Notes: generated by a model from the letters alone, not told the origin. A stretch of 64,000 nt of DNA from Spirochaetales bacterium (GCA_003252395.1 QKEL01000014.1:1-64000), one strand, 5' to 3'. Counted from the first letter of the stretch, positions 35,917 to 44,855 are shown. Program-made: numbers and translations.

Positions 35917-36810
35917 ATGACCGTCCTTGAAGCCCGCGCCCGCGCCGTTGAACGCCTTACGCGGGCCGACGCGAGCGGGTCCGTCCGCCTTGGCACCCCC
36001 GGACTCGACGCAGACCTGCTCCTCTGTCACCGGTTGGGCGTCTCGCGATCGTACCTACTGGCCCACCGAGAGACCGAACTCGGCGACGCGGAAAGCGCCT
36101 TTTTGGCCGACGTGGACCGTCGCGCCGGCGGAATTCCGGTCGCCTATCTCGTGGGCAGCAAGGAATTCTGGGGCTTGCCCTTCTCGGTATCGCCCGCCGT
36201 CCTCATCCCCAAACCGGATACCGAAACACTCGTCGAGCTTGCCGTAACGCGCCTCGCCGAACGCGACGGGGACCGCGCCCCTTCCGCGCCGCCCCGGGTT
36301 CTGGACGCGTGCACCGGGTCCGGCTGCGTGGCCGTATCGATCGCCCATTCCCGCAAAGACGCGCTGCTTACCGCCACCGATATTTCCGGCGAGGCCCTTG
36401 CCGTGGCGCGGCTCAACGCGGACGCGCTCGTGGGAACAAACCGCGTAACCTTCATTCAGGGCGATCTGTGGGACGGTTTGCCGTCGATCGCCGGCGGATG
36501 GGACTTAATCGTCAGCAACCCGCCGTACGTCCCGACGGAAACCGTCGAAACGCTCCTTTCGGACGGCAGGGGAGAACCGCGCATCGCGCTGGACGGCGGG
36601 GCGGACGGCCTTGACCTGGTGCGTCAATTGGCCGGAGCGGCCCGTTTGGCCTTGGCCCCGAACGGTATACTCCTCGTAGAAACGGGCGAATACAATGCCG
36701 CCGAGGCTGCGGCGTACTTTGAACGCCTCGGGTATTGCGATATAGTCGTGCACAGGGACCTTGAGGGACAGGATCGCGTCGTGGAAGGGAGAAAGAACGA
36801 TGACCGGTAA
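35917..36810 (+). CDS. prmC: release factor glutamine methyltransferase
   Basis: Uses S-adenosylmethionine to N5-methylate the GGQ glutamine of release factors. 297 residues: N-terminal helical substrate domain (LLCHRLGVSRSYLLAH), then a Rossmann fold with the SAM motif VLDACTGSGCVAVSIA and the catalytic NPPY in IVSNPPYVP. It lies 11 bp after prfA and overlaps rel by 11 bp. Confidence 0.95.
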   Translation: MTVLEARARAVERLTRADASGSVRLGTPGLDADLLLCHRLGVSRSYLLAHRETELGDAESAFLADVDRRAGGIPVAYLVGSKEFWGLPFSVSPAVLIPKPDTETLVELAVTRLAERDGDRAPSAPPRVLDACTGSGCVAVSIAHSRKDALLTATDISGEALAVARLNADALVGTNRVTFIQGDLWDGLPSIAGGWDLIVSNPPYVPTETVETLLSDGRGEPRIALDGGADGLDLVRQLAGAARLALAPNGILLVETGEYNAAEAAAYFERLGYCDIVVHRDLEGQDRVVEGRKNDDR

Positions 36811-38581
36811 AATCGACGAGCTTTTTTCCGCTTTTCCCTGGTACACGGACGGGGAACGGAACCTTGTCGCCTCCGCGTGGGAATTCATGCAAGAGCGCAA
36901 GGGAGATACCCTCAGGCGCGACGGAGAACCCTTCCTCGAGCATCCCCTGCGGGTCGCGAAGATACTCGCCGAGCTGAACCTAGACGCGGAAAGCCTCGCC
37001 TGCGCGCTCCTTCACGGGACCATGGAAGAACTGGGCCTAAGCGAGGACGAGCTCACGGAACGCTTCGGAAAAACCGTGGCCGCCCTCGTCAGCGGTACAT
37101 CGAAGGTATCGGCCCTCAAGACCGGAAAGAAAACCCTGCACGGCGCCGAATCGGTTCGCCGCATGTTTTTCGCCATGATCGCGGATTTACGCATCATACT
37201 CATCCGGCTCGCCGACCGCCTTGACCGGATGCGGCACCTAAAGGGATACCCGGAAGAAACCCAGCGTTCCATAGCGCAGGAAACCATCGATATTTGGGCC
37301 CCGCTCGCGAATCGGCTCGGTATCTCCTCCATTAAGGACGAACTGGAAGACTTAAGCCTAAAGTACATCAATCGCGAGGTTTTCGACCATATCAAGTCCA
37401 TCGTCGCGTCCAAAAAGGGGGAACGCGCCGGTTACCTCGAGCAGGCCGAGGCGGAAATTCGCAAAGCGGCCTCCTCCGCGGGCATACGGATCAGCGTAAA
37501 GTCACGGGCAAAGCACTTTTGGTCTATTTATCAAAAGATGAAGAAGCGCAATAAGGCCGCGGACGAGCTTTACGACCTGCTCGCGATGCGGGTGCTGTGC
37601 GATACGCCGAACGAATGCTACGCGGTGCTCGGTCTCGTGCACACGGTTTGGAAGCCCCTGGAAGGGCGATTCAAGGACTATATCGCCATGCCGAAGGCAA
37701 ACGGCTACCAAAGCCTCCATACCACCGTCATGTGCTACGGGGGGCAACCCCTGGAAATCCAGATTCGGACCCATGAAATGCACCGGGTAGCCGAAAACGG
37801 CATCGCGAGCCATTGGCTGTACAAGAAGGGAACCAACCGCGACAGCGTCAGCGTGGACGGACTATCGGTAATCAATAGCCTCAGGGAAGCCTCCGCCGAC
37901 CAGTATACCGACGAGGAATTCCTCGCGAACATCAGGTCGGAGATTTTAGGCGACTCGATCTACGTTTTCACGCCCCGCGGCGACGTCATCGAACTGCCCG
38001 CCGGTTCCACGGCAATCGATTTCGCCTACGCGATACATACCGCGGTAGGCGAGAAAATCGTGGGCGCGAAGGCCGACGGCGCGATAATCCCCCTATCGCA
38101 GGCCCTTAAAAACACCCAGGTGGTCGAGGTAATTACCCATCCCCAAGCGCACCCCACCGCGAACCAATACAATAACGTCCACACGGCCAAGGCTCGGCAA
38201 AAGATCCGGGCCTGGTTGCAGGAGAACGAGCCGCAAAGCGGTTTCGAGAAAAAAGAGGCGCACGATACCGAAAAGACCGTTGCCCATACCGGATTCGCCC
38301 ATCATAAAGGCAATAGCCCGCAAGAAGACGCCGCGGAACGGGCCTTCGACGCGGCGGTCCTGAAAATCCGCGTGGGAGACACCACCAATTTCCTCATCAA
38401 ATTCGCGGCCTGCTGCACGCCGTCTCCCCCCGACCCGATCATTGGCTATGTCTCCCGGGGCCGCGGCATAATTATCCACCGGCAAGGGTGCCCGAATCTC
38501 GCGCGGATACCCGAAATCGACCGCCGAAGCATACCGGTCGAATGGGAAATACCGCCTGAGGAAAAGAAGCGAAAGAAATAA
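36800..38581 (+). CDS. rel: RelA/SpoT-type (p)ppGpp synthetase
   Basis: 593 residues; start MTGKIDELF after AAGGGAG. The HD hydrolase domain has H48, H72 and D139 at the spacing of known Rel enzymes, but the residue after H72 is G73 where the metal-binding Asp belongs (LLHG instead of LLHD), so hydrolysis should be weak or absent. The synthetase looks intact: RFKD (289-292), NGYQSLHT and E318 in EIQIRT. A TGS domain (about 398-455) and a Cys-containing region (CCTPSPPDP, CPNL) follow. No C-terminal ACT domain; the protein is about 140 residues shorter than typical Rel. Confidence 0.88.
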   Translation: MTGKIDELFSAFPWYTDGERNLVASAWEFMQERKGDTLRRDGEPFLEHPLRVAKILAELNLDAESLACALLHGTMEELGLSEDELTERFGKTVAALVSGTSKVSALKTGKKTLHGAESVRRMFFAMIADLRIILIRLADRLDRMRHLKGYPEETQRSIAQETIDIWAPLANRLGISSIKDELEDLSLKYINREVFDHIKSIVASKKGERAGYLEQAEAEIRKAASSAGIRISVKSRAKHFWSIYQKMKKRNKAADELYDLLAMRVLCDTPNECYAVLGLVHTVWKPLEGRFKDYIAMPKANGYQSLHTTVMCYGGQPLEIQIRTHEMHRVAENGIASHWLYKKGTNRDSVSVDGLSVINSLREASADQYTDEEFLANIRSEILGDSIYVFTPRGDVIELPAGSTAIDFAYAIHTAVGEKIVGAKADGAIIPLSQALKNTQVVEVITHPQAHPTANQYNNVHTAKARQKIRAWLQENEPQSGFEKKEAHDTEKTVAHTGFAHHKGNSPQEDAAERAFDAAVLKIRVGDTTNFLIKFAACCTPSPPDPIIGYVSRGRGIIIHRQGCPNLARIPEIDRRSIPVEWEIPPEEKKRKK

Positions 38582-38625
38582 AAAAGCCCGGAGGCGGTTG
38601 ACCTCAGGCCACCTGCCTACGGGCT
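38578..38625 (-). terminator. terminator of the CBS gene
   Basis: AGCCCG/CGGGCT with further pairs AGGC/GCCT (38585-38625), followed on the minus strand by a T-rich run. It lies 28 bp past the CBS gene stop and begins inside the end of rel. Confidence 0.75.
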
Positions 38626-38653
38626 CTCGCTCTTCCCCCGCCCCGCTTCGGGA

Positions 38654-39292
38654 CTACCGAATATCCTCGATCTTGATCGCGTACGGCTGTACCGCAGCCA
38701 GGAGGGTATCCCGCGAAACGTTCGCTACCTTTACGATGCACATGCGGTTCGTCACGTCCTCCCCGTCGCTTATCGCGAGTGCGATAATGTCCCCGCCGCA
38801 TTTCGTGATGGCCTGGGTCAGGTTTTGCAGCTCGCCCCGTTTCTCGGGAACCAATACCGTCAGCCGAACGCCTTCCTGCCTGGCGCCGAATAGCTCAATG
38901 AAAATCCTGAATATATCGCCGTCGGTTATTATCCCGACCAAAACCTCGCCCCGCATTACCGGGAGGGCGCTGATATTGTTATCGTCCATGATCCTCGCGG
39001 CTTCCTCGATAACCGTGTCTTCCTCGACGGTTATCACCTTCCGCTCCATGACTTTCTCCACCTTCAGCTTCGAGAGCAAATAACCCATTTCATAGATATC
39101 GAGGGTCGTCGCCACCGACGGGCTTGCGTTCACCAAATCCCATTCCGTGACTATGCCCACCAGGCGGTTTTCACGGTCCAGCACGGGCAATCTCCCGACC
39201 TTTTCCTTTCTGATCAAAGCGCGGGCATCCGGAACGGACATGTCCGGGTGCACATAAAGCGGGTTTCGGGTCATCACGTCGGCTACGATCAT
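38654..39292 (-). CDS. CBS-pair protein with C-terminal ACT-like domain
   Basis: 212 residues: two CBS motifs (about 1-60, with VADVMTRNP, and 75-135, with VEKVMERKV), each ending in a GI-T-x-D-type turn (GIVTEWDL, GIITDGDI), then an ACT-like region from about 143. CBS pairs bind adenine nucleotides and ACT domains bind small ligands, so it is a sensor of metabolic state. The layout resembles AcuB-like proteins. AGGAGG precedes the ATG. Its leader contains a 43-bp tandem duplication. Confidence 0.82.
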   Translation of the reverse strand: MIVADVMTRNPLYVHPDMSVPDARALIRKEKVGRLPVLDRENRLVGIVTEWDLVNASPSVATTLDIYEMGYLLSKLKVEKVMERKVITVEEDTVIEEAARIMDDNNISALPVMRGEVLVGIITDGDIFRIFIELFGARQEGVRLTVLVPEKRGELQNLTQAITKCGGDIIALAISDGEDVTNRMCIVKVANVSRDTLLAAVQPYAIKIEDIR

Positions 39293-39304
39293 GTAAGGTT
39301 CCTC

Positions 39305-39390
39305 CTAGAAACTGCGCCAATCAATGATTGGCTTGTTGGTTCAATGCCTAGAAACTGCGCCAATCAATGATTGGCTTGTTGGTTCAATGC
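39305..39390 (-). repeat. 43-bp perfect tandem duplication in the CBS leader
   Basis: Copies at 39305-39347 and 39348-39390 are identical. Each contains the palindrome GCCAATCA-a-TGATTGGC (39316-39332 and 39359-39375). The inner copy ends in the ribosome-binding site of the CBS gene. A TATAAT on the minus strand (39420-39415) may be the promoter, with no good -35. Confidence 0.85.
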
Positions 39391-39445
39391 CGGTAAAAAT
39401 CACTGGATACCCAAATTATAATACAGGTTTCGATCCCACGCCGAG

Positions 39446-39478
39446 AAAAAAAAACGCTCCCCTTCAATCGGGAAGCGC
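39446..39478 (-). terminator. terminator of the liv operon
   Basis: CGCTCCCC/GGGAAGCG (39455-39477; one G-U pair in the RNA), followed on the minus strand by nine T. It lies 60 bp past the livF stop. Confidence 0.85.
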
Positions 39479-39538
39479 TCTTGAAAAAAACGCGACACAG
39501 GGGTGATATCGCCCCACGTTAAAATAGGCCGCCTTCGC

Positions 39539-40252
39539 TTAAATACCGAGATAGGCCTTCCGGACTTCCTCGTTTGCGAGGAGGTTTTCCGCGGAATCCT
39601 CGATCTTGATCCTGCCGTTCTGGAGGACATAGCCCTTATGCGCGATTTTCAACGCCATATGCGCGTTTTGCTCTACGAGGAAAATCGTCGTTTTGCGTTC
39701 CGCGTTGATCATCTTGATTATCTCGAAGATATGCTGCACGAAAATCGGCGCGAGGCCTAAAGAAGGCTCATCGAGCAAAAGAACGCGCGGCCGCTGCATC
39801 AAAGCCCTGGAGATCGCGAGCATTTGCTGCTCCCCCCCGGACAGGGTTCCTCCGGCCTGATGCCTCCGTTCCGCGAGTCGGGGGAAAAGGGTGAACACCT
39901 CTTCCATGTCGGCCTTGATTCCCGCCTTGTCCTTGCGCAGGAACGCGCCCATATCAAGATTCTCCGTTACCGTGAGCTGAGGGAAAATCCTCCGGCCTTC
40001 CGGTACCTGCGCGATGCCCAACTCAACGATGCTGTTCGGGTTAAGCCGGGTAATGTCCTGGCCGTCCAGGTACACCGCCCCCCCCCGTACGGGGGTAATT
40101 CCGCATATAGACATTAACGTGGTCGTCTTGCCGGCGCCGTTAGCGCCGATAAGCGTCACGATCTCGCCTTCCTCCACGCTTAGCGAAATCTCGCGAAGCG
40201 CCTGTATATTGCCGTAGTACGTGCTGATTTTATCGACTTTCAGTATCGCCAT
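39539..40252 (-). CDS. livF: branched-chain amino-acid ABC transporter ATPase LivF
   Basis: 237 residues with Walker A GANGAGKTT, signature LSGGEQQMLAISRAL and Walker B VLLLDEPSLGL. The Q-loop and the GLAP stretch after Walker B are typical of LivF. One of two ATPases that power uptake of Leu, Ile and Val (or related amides) through LivHM. Last gene of livJHMGF, 1 bp after livG. Confidence 0.93.
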   Translation of the reverse strand: MAILKVDKISTYYGNIQALREISLSVEEGEIVTLIGANGAGKTTTLMSICGITPVRGGAVYLDGQDITRLNPNSIVELGIAQVPEGRRIFPQLTVTENLDMGAFLRKDKAGIKADMEEVFTLFPRLAERRHQAGGTLSGGEQQMLAISRALMQRPRVLLLDEPSLGLAPIFVQHIFEIIKMINAERKTTIFLVEQNAHMALKIAHKGYVLQNGRIKIEDSAENLLANEEVRKAYLGI

Positions 40253-40253
40253 C

Positions 40254-41042
40254 TCATTCTCCCAGATATGCCTTGATAACTTCCGGATTACCCTTTATGT
40301 CCGCGGGGTTTCCCTCGGCGATCATGCGACCGTAGTCGAGCACGTAAATCCGCTCCGAAACGTTCATGACGAGGCTCATGTCGTGTTCGATCAAGAGTAT
40401 GGAAACCCCTTCCTGCCCGTTGATCATATGGAGGGTTTCCTCGAGTTCCTTGGTTTCGTGCGGGTTCATTCCCGCCGCGGGTTCGTCCAAGAGAAGCAAA
40501 AAGGGCTCGGTGGCGAGCGCGCGGGCTATTTCGAGTCGTCGCTGGGCCCCGTAGGGCAAATTCCGCGCCGCCTCGTTCACGAATTCGTGAAGGTTCATCT
40601 TCCGAAGGATTTCATAACTGTCGGCGATTACCTTGCGCTCTTCCTCGCGGGTCCCCGAATCCCGTAATATGGATCGGAATACGCCTGCCTTCAGGGAGTT
40701 ATGGCGGGCAAGCATCACGTTTTCGAGCACGCTCATGTTCCCGAACAGGCGAATGTTCTGGAACGTGCGGGCCAAACCCTTTCGGTTAATCACGTTGGGC
40801 TTTTGGCCCTGTATCCGTTCCGGCCTATTCCCGTCACGGTTGATCGTCACCGTGCCCGAGGTGGGCTTATACACGCCGGTAATGCAGTTAAAAATCGTCG
40901 TCTTACCCGCCCCGTTCGGCCCGATAAGGGCGGTAATTTCGCCGCGGCGAACCTGCATGCTCGCGGAGTCTATGGCGCGCAAGCCCCCGAAAACCATGGA
41001 AAGGGCGTCGAGCGAAAGTATTACGTTCTCGTCCATGCTCAT
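40254..41042 (-). CDS. livG: branched-chain amino-acid ABC transporter ATPase LivG
   Basis: 262 residues; the start MSMDENVIL overlaps the livM stop by 4 bp (ATGA) and GGGGAGG is 7 bp upstream; a second ATG two codons on is the alternative. Walker A GPNGAGKTT, Walker B LLLLDEPAAGMNP and the MNPHET stretch are as in LivG. The signature motif is degenerate (LPYGAQRRLEIARAL instead of LSGGQ), which is normal for this family. Confidence 0.93.
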   Translation of the reverse strand: MSMDENVILSLDALSMVFGGLRAIDSASMQVRRGEITALIGPNGAGKTTIFNCITGVYKPTSGTVTINRDGNRPERIQGQKPNVINRKGLARTFQNIRLFGNMSVLENVMLARHNSLKAGVFRSILRDSGTREEERKVIADSYEILRKMNLHEFVNEAARNLPYGAQRRLEIARALATEPFLLLLDEPAAGMNPHETKELEETLHMINGQEGVSILLIEHDMSLVMNVSERIYVLDYGRMIAEGNPADIKGNPEVIKAYLGE

Positions 41043-42325
41043 TTCGAGGCCTCCCCTTCGCCTTTTTCTGCCGCAGCAAAAGTGTATTTCTTTCTGTTTC
41101 TCGGGATAAGGCCGTCGGGCTTGAAAATGATGATGACGATCATCGCCACGCCGTAGATCAGCATGCGATACTGGGCGAGAGCGCGGAAATACTCCGGCAG
41201 GAGCTTTAAGAGGAGCGCGCCGGCTATAACGCCCGGTATTGATCCCGTACCGCCGATAACCACCGCCATGAGGATGATGATCGATTCCCAAAGGGTGAAG
41301 CTGTCGGGGTTGATGAACGTGGTTTGCGCGGCGAGCACGACGCCCGCGATACCGGCCCAAAAGGCGCCGAGGGCGAAGGTGATCAGCTTGTTGCGGACAA
41401 GATCGATGCCCATGGCCTCGCAGGCGATTTCGTCTTCCCGCATGGCTTCCAGCGCGCGGCCGACCCGCGAATCCTCAATGCGGCGAACCACGAAAACGGT
41501 CAAAATGACCAATACCAAGACAATGTAATAGATATAGGTCGCCGCGTCGGCGGGGTGCAGTTTCAGCCCAAAGAACCACGGTCGGGGAATGAGGCTTATT
41601 CCCGAGGCGCCGCCGGTCAAGTCGCCGGAGTTTTGCAGGAACATGCGCAAGATCTCGCCGAACGCCAGGGTAATGATCGCCAGATAATCGCCTCGCAACC
41701 GCAATACGGGCAGGCTCAGGAGAATGCCGAAAAGGGTGGCGAGAATTCCCGCAAGGGGAAGGGCTATCCAAAAGAGCCATCCGGTATGGATATTAGCCGC
41801 GGCGAACGCCGGCCCTGCGTATTTCCATAGGAGACCGTAGGTATAAGCGCCCACGGCGAAAAAGGCGGCATAGCCCAGGTTTAAAAGGCCTCCCAACCCG
41901 ACCACGATATTCAGCCCGAGGGCCAATATAACGTATATGAGGGCGGTAATCATGATGTTGGTATGATACATGCCGAAGGCCCAGGGATATACCACGACCG
42001 CCGCAATGGCCACGAGAAGGCTCGCGTATTTAACCCGGGACTGACCGAAGACCGGCGCCAACCGGGCTTTAAGCTTTCCGACAACGGTTTCGGATGCGTC
42101 GCGCGACGAGCGGCTATCGTTCCATTCCAGGGCCCGCTTCCAGACGAAAGAGAGCACGAAGGAAACCACGGCGACGATCGGCAACGCGAGCCACCGAAAT
42201 TTAACGGTCGCGGCGCCGCCGGTAACGGATACCTTCATTACGGTTAAGGGGAAGAGCAGGAACGCGAACCAAAGCGTAACCCGAAGGGTATCCAAAAGTT
42301 CAGGGACTAATTTCTTGCGCGACAT
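41039..42325 (-). CDS. livM: branched-chain amino-acid ABC transporter permease LivM
   Basis: 428 residues with about ten membrane segments. It carries the LivM/H motif EDEIACEAMGIDL near the cytoplasmic coupling helix and VGLGGLLNLGYAAFFAVGAY. It is about 100 residues longer than many LivM proteins because of an extra N-terminal part with two segments and a charged loop. Lies 4 bp after livH and overlaps livG. Confidence 0.9.
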   Translation of the reverse strand: MSRKKLVPELLDTLRVTLWFAFLLFPLTVMKVSVTGGAATVKFRWLALPIVAVVSFVLSFVWKRALEWNDSRSSRDASETVVGKLKARLAPVFGQSRVKYASLLVAIAAVVVYPWAFGMYHTNIMITALIYVILALGLNIVVGLGGLLNLGYAAFFAVGAYTYGLLWKYAGPAFAAANIHTGWLFWIALPLAGILATLFGILLSLPVLRLRGDYLAIITLAFGEILRMFLQNSGDLTGGASGISLIPRPWFFGLKLHPADAATYIYYIVLVLVILTVFVVRRIEDSRVGRALEAMREDEIACEAMGIDLVRNKLITFALGAFWAGIAGVVLAAQTTFINPDSFTLWESIIILMAVVIGGTGSIPGVIAGALLLKLLPEYFRALAQYRMLIYGVAMIVIIIFKPDGLIPRNRKKYTFAAAEKGEGEASK

Positions 42326-42329
42326 CGTG

Positions 42330-43232
42330 TTACACCTTCTGTTTTTGGTTTTTGCCGAGGATGCCCGCCGGCTTCAGAACGAGGATAAGGATAAGTATGA
42401 CGAAGGCAAAGGCGTCTTCATAATCGCTCGAGATATATCCCGTTCCGAGACTCTCGGTCCAGCCGAGAATAAAGCTGCCCAGCACCGCGCCGGGAATGCT
42501 GCCGATTCCGCCGAGAACGGCGGCGACGAAGGCCTTAATTCCCGCGATAAACCCGATATAATAGTTGATTTGCCCCATATATGAGCAAATGAGAACGCCG
42601 CCAACCGCCGCCAGGGCGGAACCGATGATGAAGGTCGAGGAAATTACCTGATTGACGTTAACGCCGAGGAGCAAAGCCATGTCCTTATCCTGGGCGGTAG
42701 CGCGCATCGCCTTGCCGATCTTCGTAAACTTTATAATCCCGATAAGGATAACCATAATGATCGCGGTGGTAACCAATATGATAAACTGCGTCGAGTTCAC
42801 GTATTCCCGCACGGGCTCGAGAAAGGTAAGCTCGGGCAGGTATGAGGGAAACGACAGGTATTTTTCGGTTTGAACGAGAAGCACGAAATTCTGGAGAATC
42901 ATCGAGATACCGATAGCGCTAATAAGGGCCGAAAGACGGGGTTTATTCCGAAGCGGTTTATAGGCAATCCGCTCGATAGTCACGCCGAGGGCGGAAGAAA
43001 TTACGATGGCCGCGAGAACGGAAAGAATGAGAACGCCGTATACGGGTACTCCCAACGTGTACAGAAAGCCCCCGATTATCAGGGCTGTGAATCCGCCGAT
43101 CATGTATACTTCGCCGTGGGCGAAGTTAATCAGCTGGACAATACCGTACACCATGGTGTATCCGAGCGCGATGAGGGCATAAATGCTGCCCTTAGCCGTT
43201 CCGCTGAGAAACAGCTTCAGAAAATAATCCAT
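42330..43232 (-). CDS. livH: branched-chain amino-acid ABC transporter permease LivH
   Basis: 300 residues, about eight membrane segments, with LIALGYTMVYGIVQLINFAHGE near the N-terminus and the coupling motif AMRATAQDKDMALLLGVN. Forms the membrane channel with LivM. It lies 140 bp after livJ; that gap holds two hairpins that may lower expression relative to the binding protein. Confidence 0.92.
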   Translation of the reverse strand: MDYFLKLFLSGTAKGSIYALIALGYTMVYGIVQLINFAHGEVYMIGGFTALIIGGFLYTLGVPVYGVLILSVLAAIVISSALGVTIERIAYKPLRNKPRLSALISAIGISMILQNFVLLVQTEKYLSFPSYLPELTFLEPVREYVNSTQFIILVTTAIIMVILIGIIKFTKIGKAMRATAQDKDMALLLGVNVNQVISSTFIIGSALAAVGGVLICSYMGQINYYIGFIAGIKAFVAAVLGGIGSIPGAVLGSFILGWTESLGTGYISSDYEDAFAFVILILILVLKPAGILGKNQKQKV

Positions 43233-43263
43233 GAAAGATATCCTTACGGGGTATAAACGCCAC

Positions 43264-43356
43264 GAAAGGGCAAAGCCTCCTGAAGGAAGGCCCGGCCCTT
43301 TCTTGGGTAACGCATAGAACGCGCGGTTCTTTGCGCGAAGCGTCGGAACCCGACGC
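43264..43356 (-). other. intercistronic hairpins between livJ and livH
   Basis: GCGTCGG-gtt-CCGACGC (43340-43356) and GAAAGGGC/GCCCTTTC enclosing a 23-nt arm with further pairing (43264-43302). Neither has a T tract. Such elements often protect the upstream mRNA or thin out transcription of the downstream genes. Confidence 0.55.
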
Positions 43357-43372
43357 CTGTGTCATATTTCTG

Positions 43373-44494
43373 TTACTTCAGCTCCACGTACTTGCCGTTC
43401 TGCACCTGGAACACGGAGAAACCGAAACCGATAACGTCGCCTTTCGCGTCAAAGCTGATCTTGCCGAGGGAAGTATCGACGAATTCGCTGCGCAGCGCCT
43501 TGGAGATCGCCTCGTAGTCGGTAGACTTTGACTTCTCGAGGGCGTTCACGATCGCAAGGGTAGCCGCATAGGCTTCCTTGAAGAAGGCGCCCGGCTCTTC
43601 GCCGTACTTGGCCTTGTGTCCTTCGATCGCCTTCACGGCTATGGGCAAGCTGGAGGTGTCCATGGGCCCGGTGGCATACACGCCTTCGGCGTACTTACCC
43701 GCGACCTCGATGAAGGTATTGTCCTTCACGCCGTCGTCGGAAATGAAGGGAATGTTGATTCCCTTGTCGCGCATTTGCTGGACGAGCTTGGAGGCTTCGG
43801 GGTGATAACCGCCCCACACCACGCCGTCGGGAGCGGCGTTGCCGATCTTGTTCACGACGGCGGAATAGTCGGGAGCTCCGGGATTCACGCCCTCGAAAAG
43901 GACTACCTTGAGACCCGCTTCCTCGGCGAACTGCTTCACGAGATCCGCAAAGCCCTTGCCGTAATCTCCCTTATCGTGCAGCACTGCGAGGGAATTCAGC
44001 TTAAGCGTGTCCTTGATAAAGGTAACGGCAAGCTTGGCCTGGGCATCGTCCGGCGCGATGGTCCGGAAGAAGTTCGGGTATTCTCCGGATTGGGTGAGCG
44101 GCGGGTTCGTTGCGGAGGGTGAAATGCAAACGACGTTGGAATCTTTATAGATTCCGAGGGCGCTCTTGGTCGCGCCGGAGCAAATATGGCCGATAACCGC
44201 CACGACGCCGTCGCTGACGAGTTTGGAAGCGGCATTGGTCGCCAATTCGGGCTTGCACTGGTCGTCGGCGATAACGAGCTCAACCTTGCGGCCGTTGATG
44301 CCGCCTTTGGCATTCACCTCGTCGATAACCAGGTTCGCGGCGTTAACGGTCGGTAAACCGTAAGACGCGAGGTCACCTGAATGGGCACCGGCAACGCCAA
44401 TCTTAATAACTCCGGCGTCTTTCTTCGCGCAACCGGTAACGAACGCGGCGAGCGCAAGAGCCGAAACAGCCATCGCAACATGACGTAATTTCAT
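43373..44494 (-). CDS. livJ: branched-chain amino-acid-binding lipoprotein LivJ
   Basis: 373 residues. A lipobox (AAFVTGC, Cys22) follows the signal sequence, so it is a lipid-anchored extracytoplasmic receptor. The body is the Leu/Ile/Val-binding type: IKIGVAGAHSGDLASYG, NAANLVIDEVNAKGGING, VIGHICSGAT, and YGKGFADLVKQFAEEAG. First gene of the operon, with its own promoter. Ligand could also be an amide or urea; the symbol follows gene order. Confidence 0.9.
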   Translation of the reverse strand: MKLRHVAMAVSALALAAFVTGCAKKDAGVIKIGVAGAHSGDLASYGLPTVNAANLVIDEVNAKGGINGRKVELVIADDQCKPELATNAASKLVSDGVVAVIGHICSGATKSALGIYKDSNVVCISPSATNPPLTQSGEYPNFFRTIAPDDAQAKLAVTFIKDTLKLNSLAVLHDKGDYGKGFADLVKQFAEEAGLKVVLFEGVNPGAPDYSAVVNKIGNAAPDGVVWGGYHPEASKLVQQMRDKGINIPFISDDGVKDNTFIEVAGKYAEGVYATGPMDTSSLPIAVKAIEGHKAKYGEEPGAFFKEAYAATLAIVNALEKSKSTDYEAISKALRSEFVDTSLGKISFDAKGDVIGFGFSVFQVQNGKYVELK

Positions 44495-44545
44495 AAATAA
44501 ACTCCTCCTAAAAAAGACATGACAGACCGTCAGTACACGTACAGT

Positions 44546-44574
44546 ATTTTATGGCCAGAATACCTTCCTGTCTA
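44546..44574 (-). promoter_or_regulatory. livJ promoter
   Basis: TAGACA (44574-44569), 17-bp spacer, TAAAAT (44551-44546) on the minus strand, one mismatch in each hexamer. Transcription should start about 45 nt before the livJ ATG. Confidence 0.7.
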
Positions 44575-44617
44575 CACGGGAACGGTATATTTATGCATTA
44601 GAACCGAATAAAACACC

Positions 44618-44649
44618 AAAAAAAAGACCGATCCAATTATGGATCGGTC
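44618..44649 (-). terminator. terminator at the end of the ribosomal protein block
   Basis: GACCGATCC-aattat-GGATCGGTC followed on the minus strand by eight T, 26 bp past the stop of the small zinc-ribbon gene. It ends the long alpha-operon transcript before livJ. Confidence 0.9.
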
Positions 44650-44675
44650 CCTTCCTTGGGTAGCAAGTATGAGCC

Positions 44676-44852
44676 TTAGACGGCTTTACCGTTCTTTATG
44701 GCAGCCTTGCAAACCTTGCAGATCTTCACTTTCGCGCCAGCCACTTCCTGCTCGTAGAGAACCTTAATATTCTCTTTCTTGCAGACGGGGCATACGCCGC
44801 GACCGTGATTCTTTTCCGCGCGAATACCTTTTCCGCGATGTGCTTTAGACAT
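44676..44852 (-). CDS. small zinc-ribbon protein after rplQ
   Basis: 58 residues, starting MSKAHRGKGIRAEKNHGRG. Two CxxC pairs (CPVC at 21-24 and CKVC at 45-48) make a probable zinc ribbon, and the rest is strongly basic, as in ribosome-associated proteins. It lies 3 bp after rplQ, has the same direction and shares the final terminator, so it is co-expressed with ribosomal proteins. GGAGGAATAAGCC precedes the ATG. I do not recognise a named family; it is too short for most automatic gene calls. Confidence 0.75.
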   Translation of the reverse strand: MSKAHRGKGIRAEKNHGRGVCPVCKKENIKVLYEQEVAGAKVKICKVCKAAIKNGKAV

Positions 44853-44855
44853 GGC

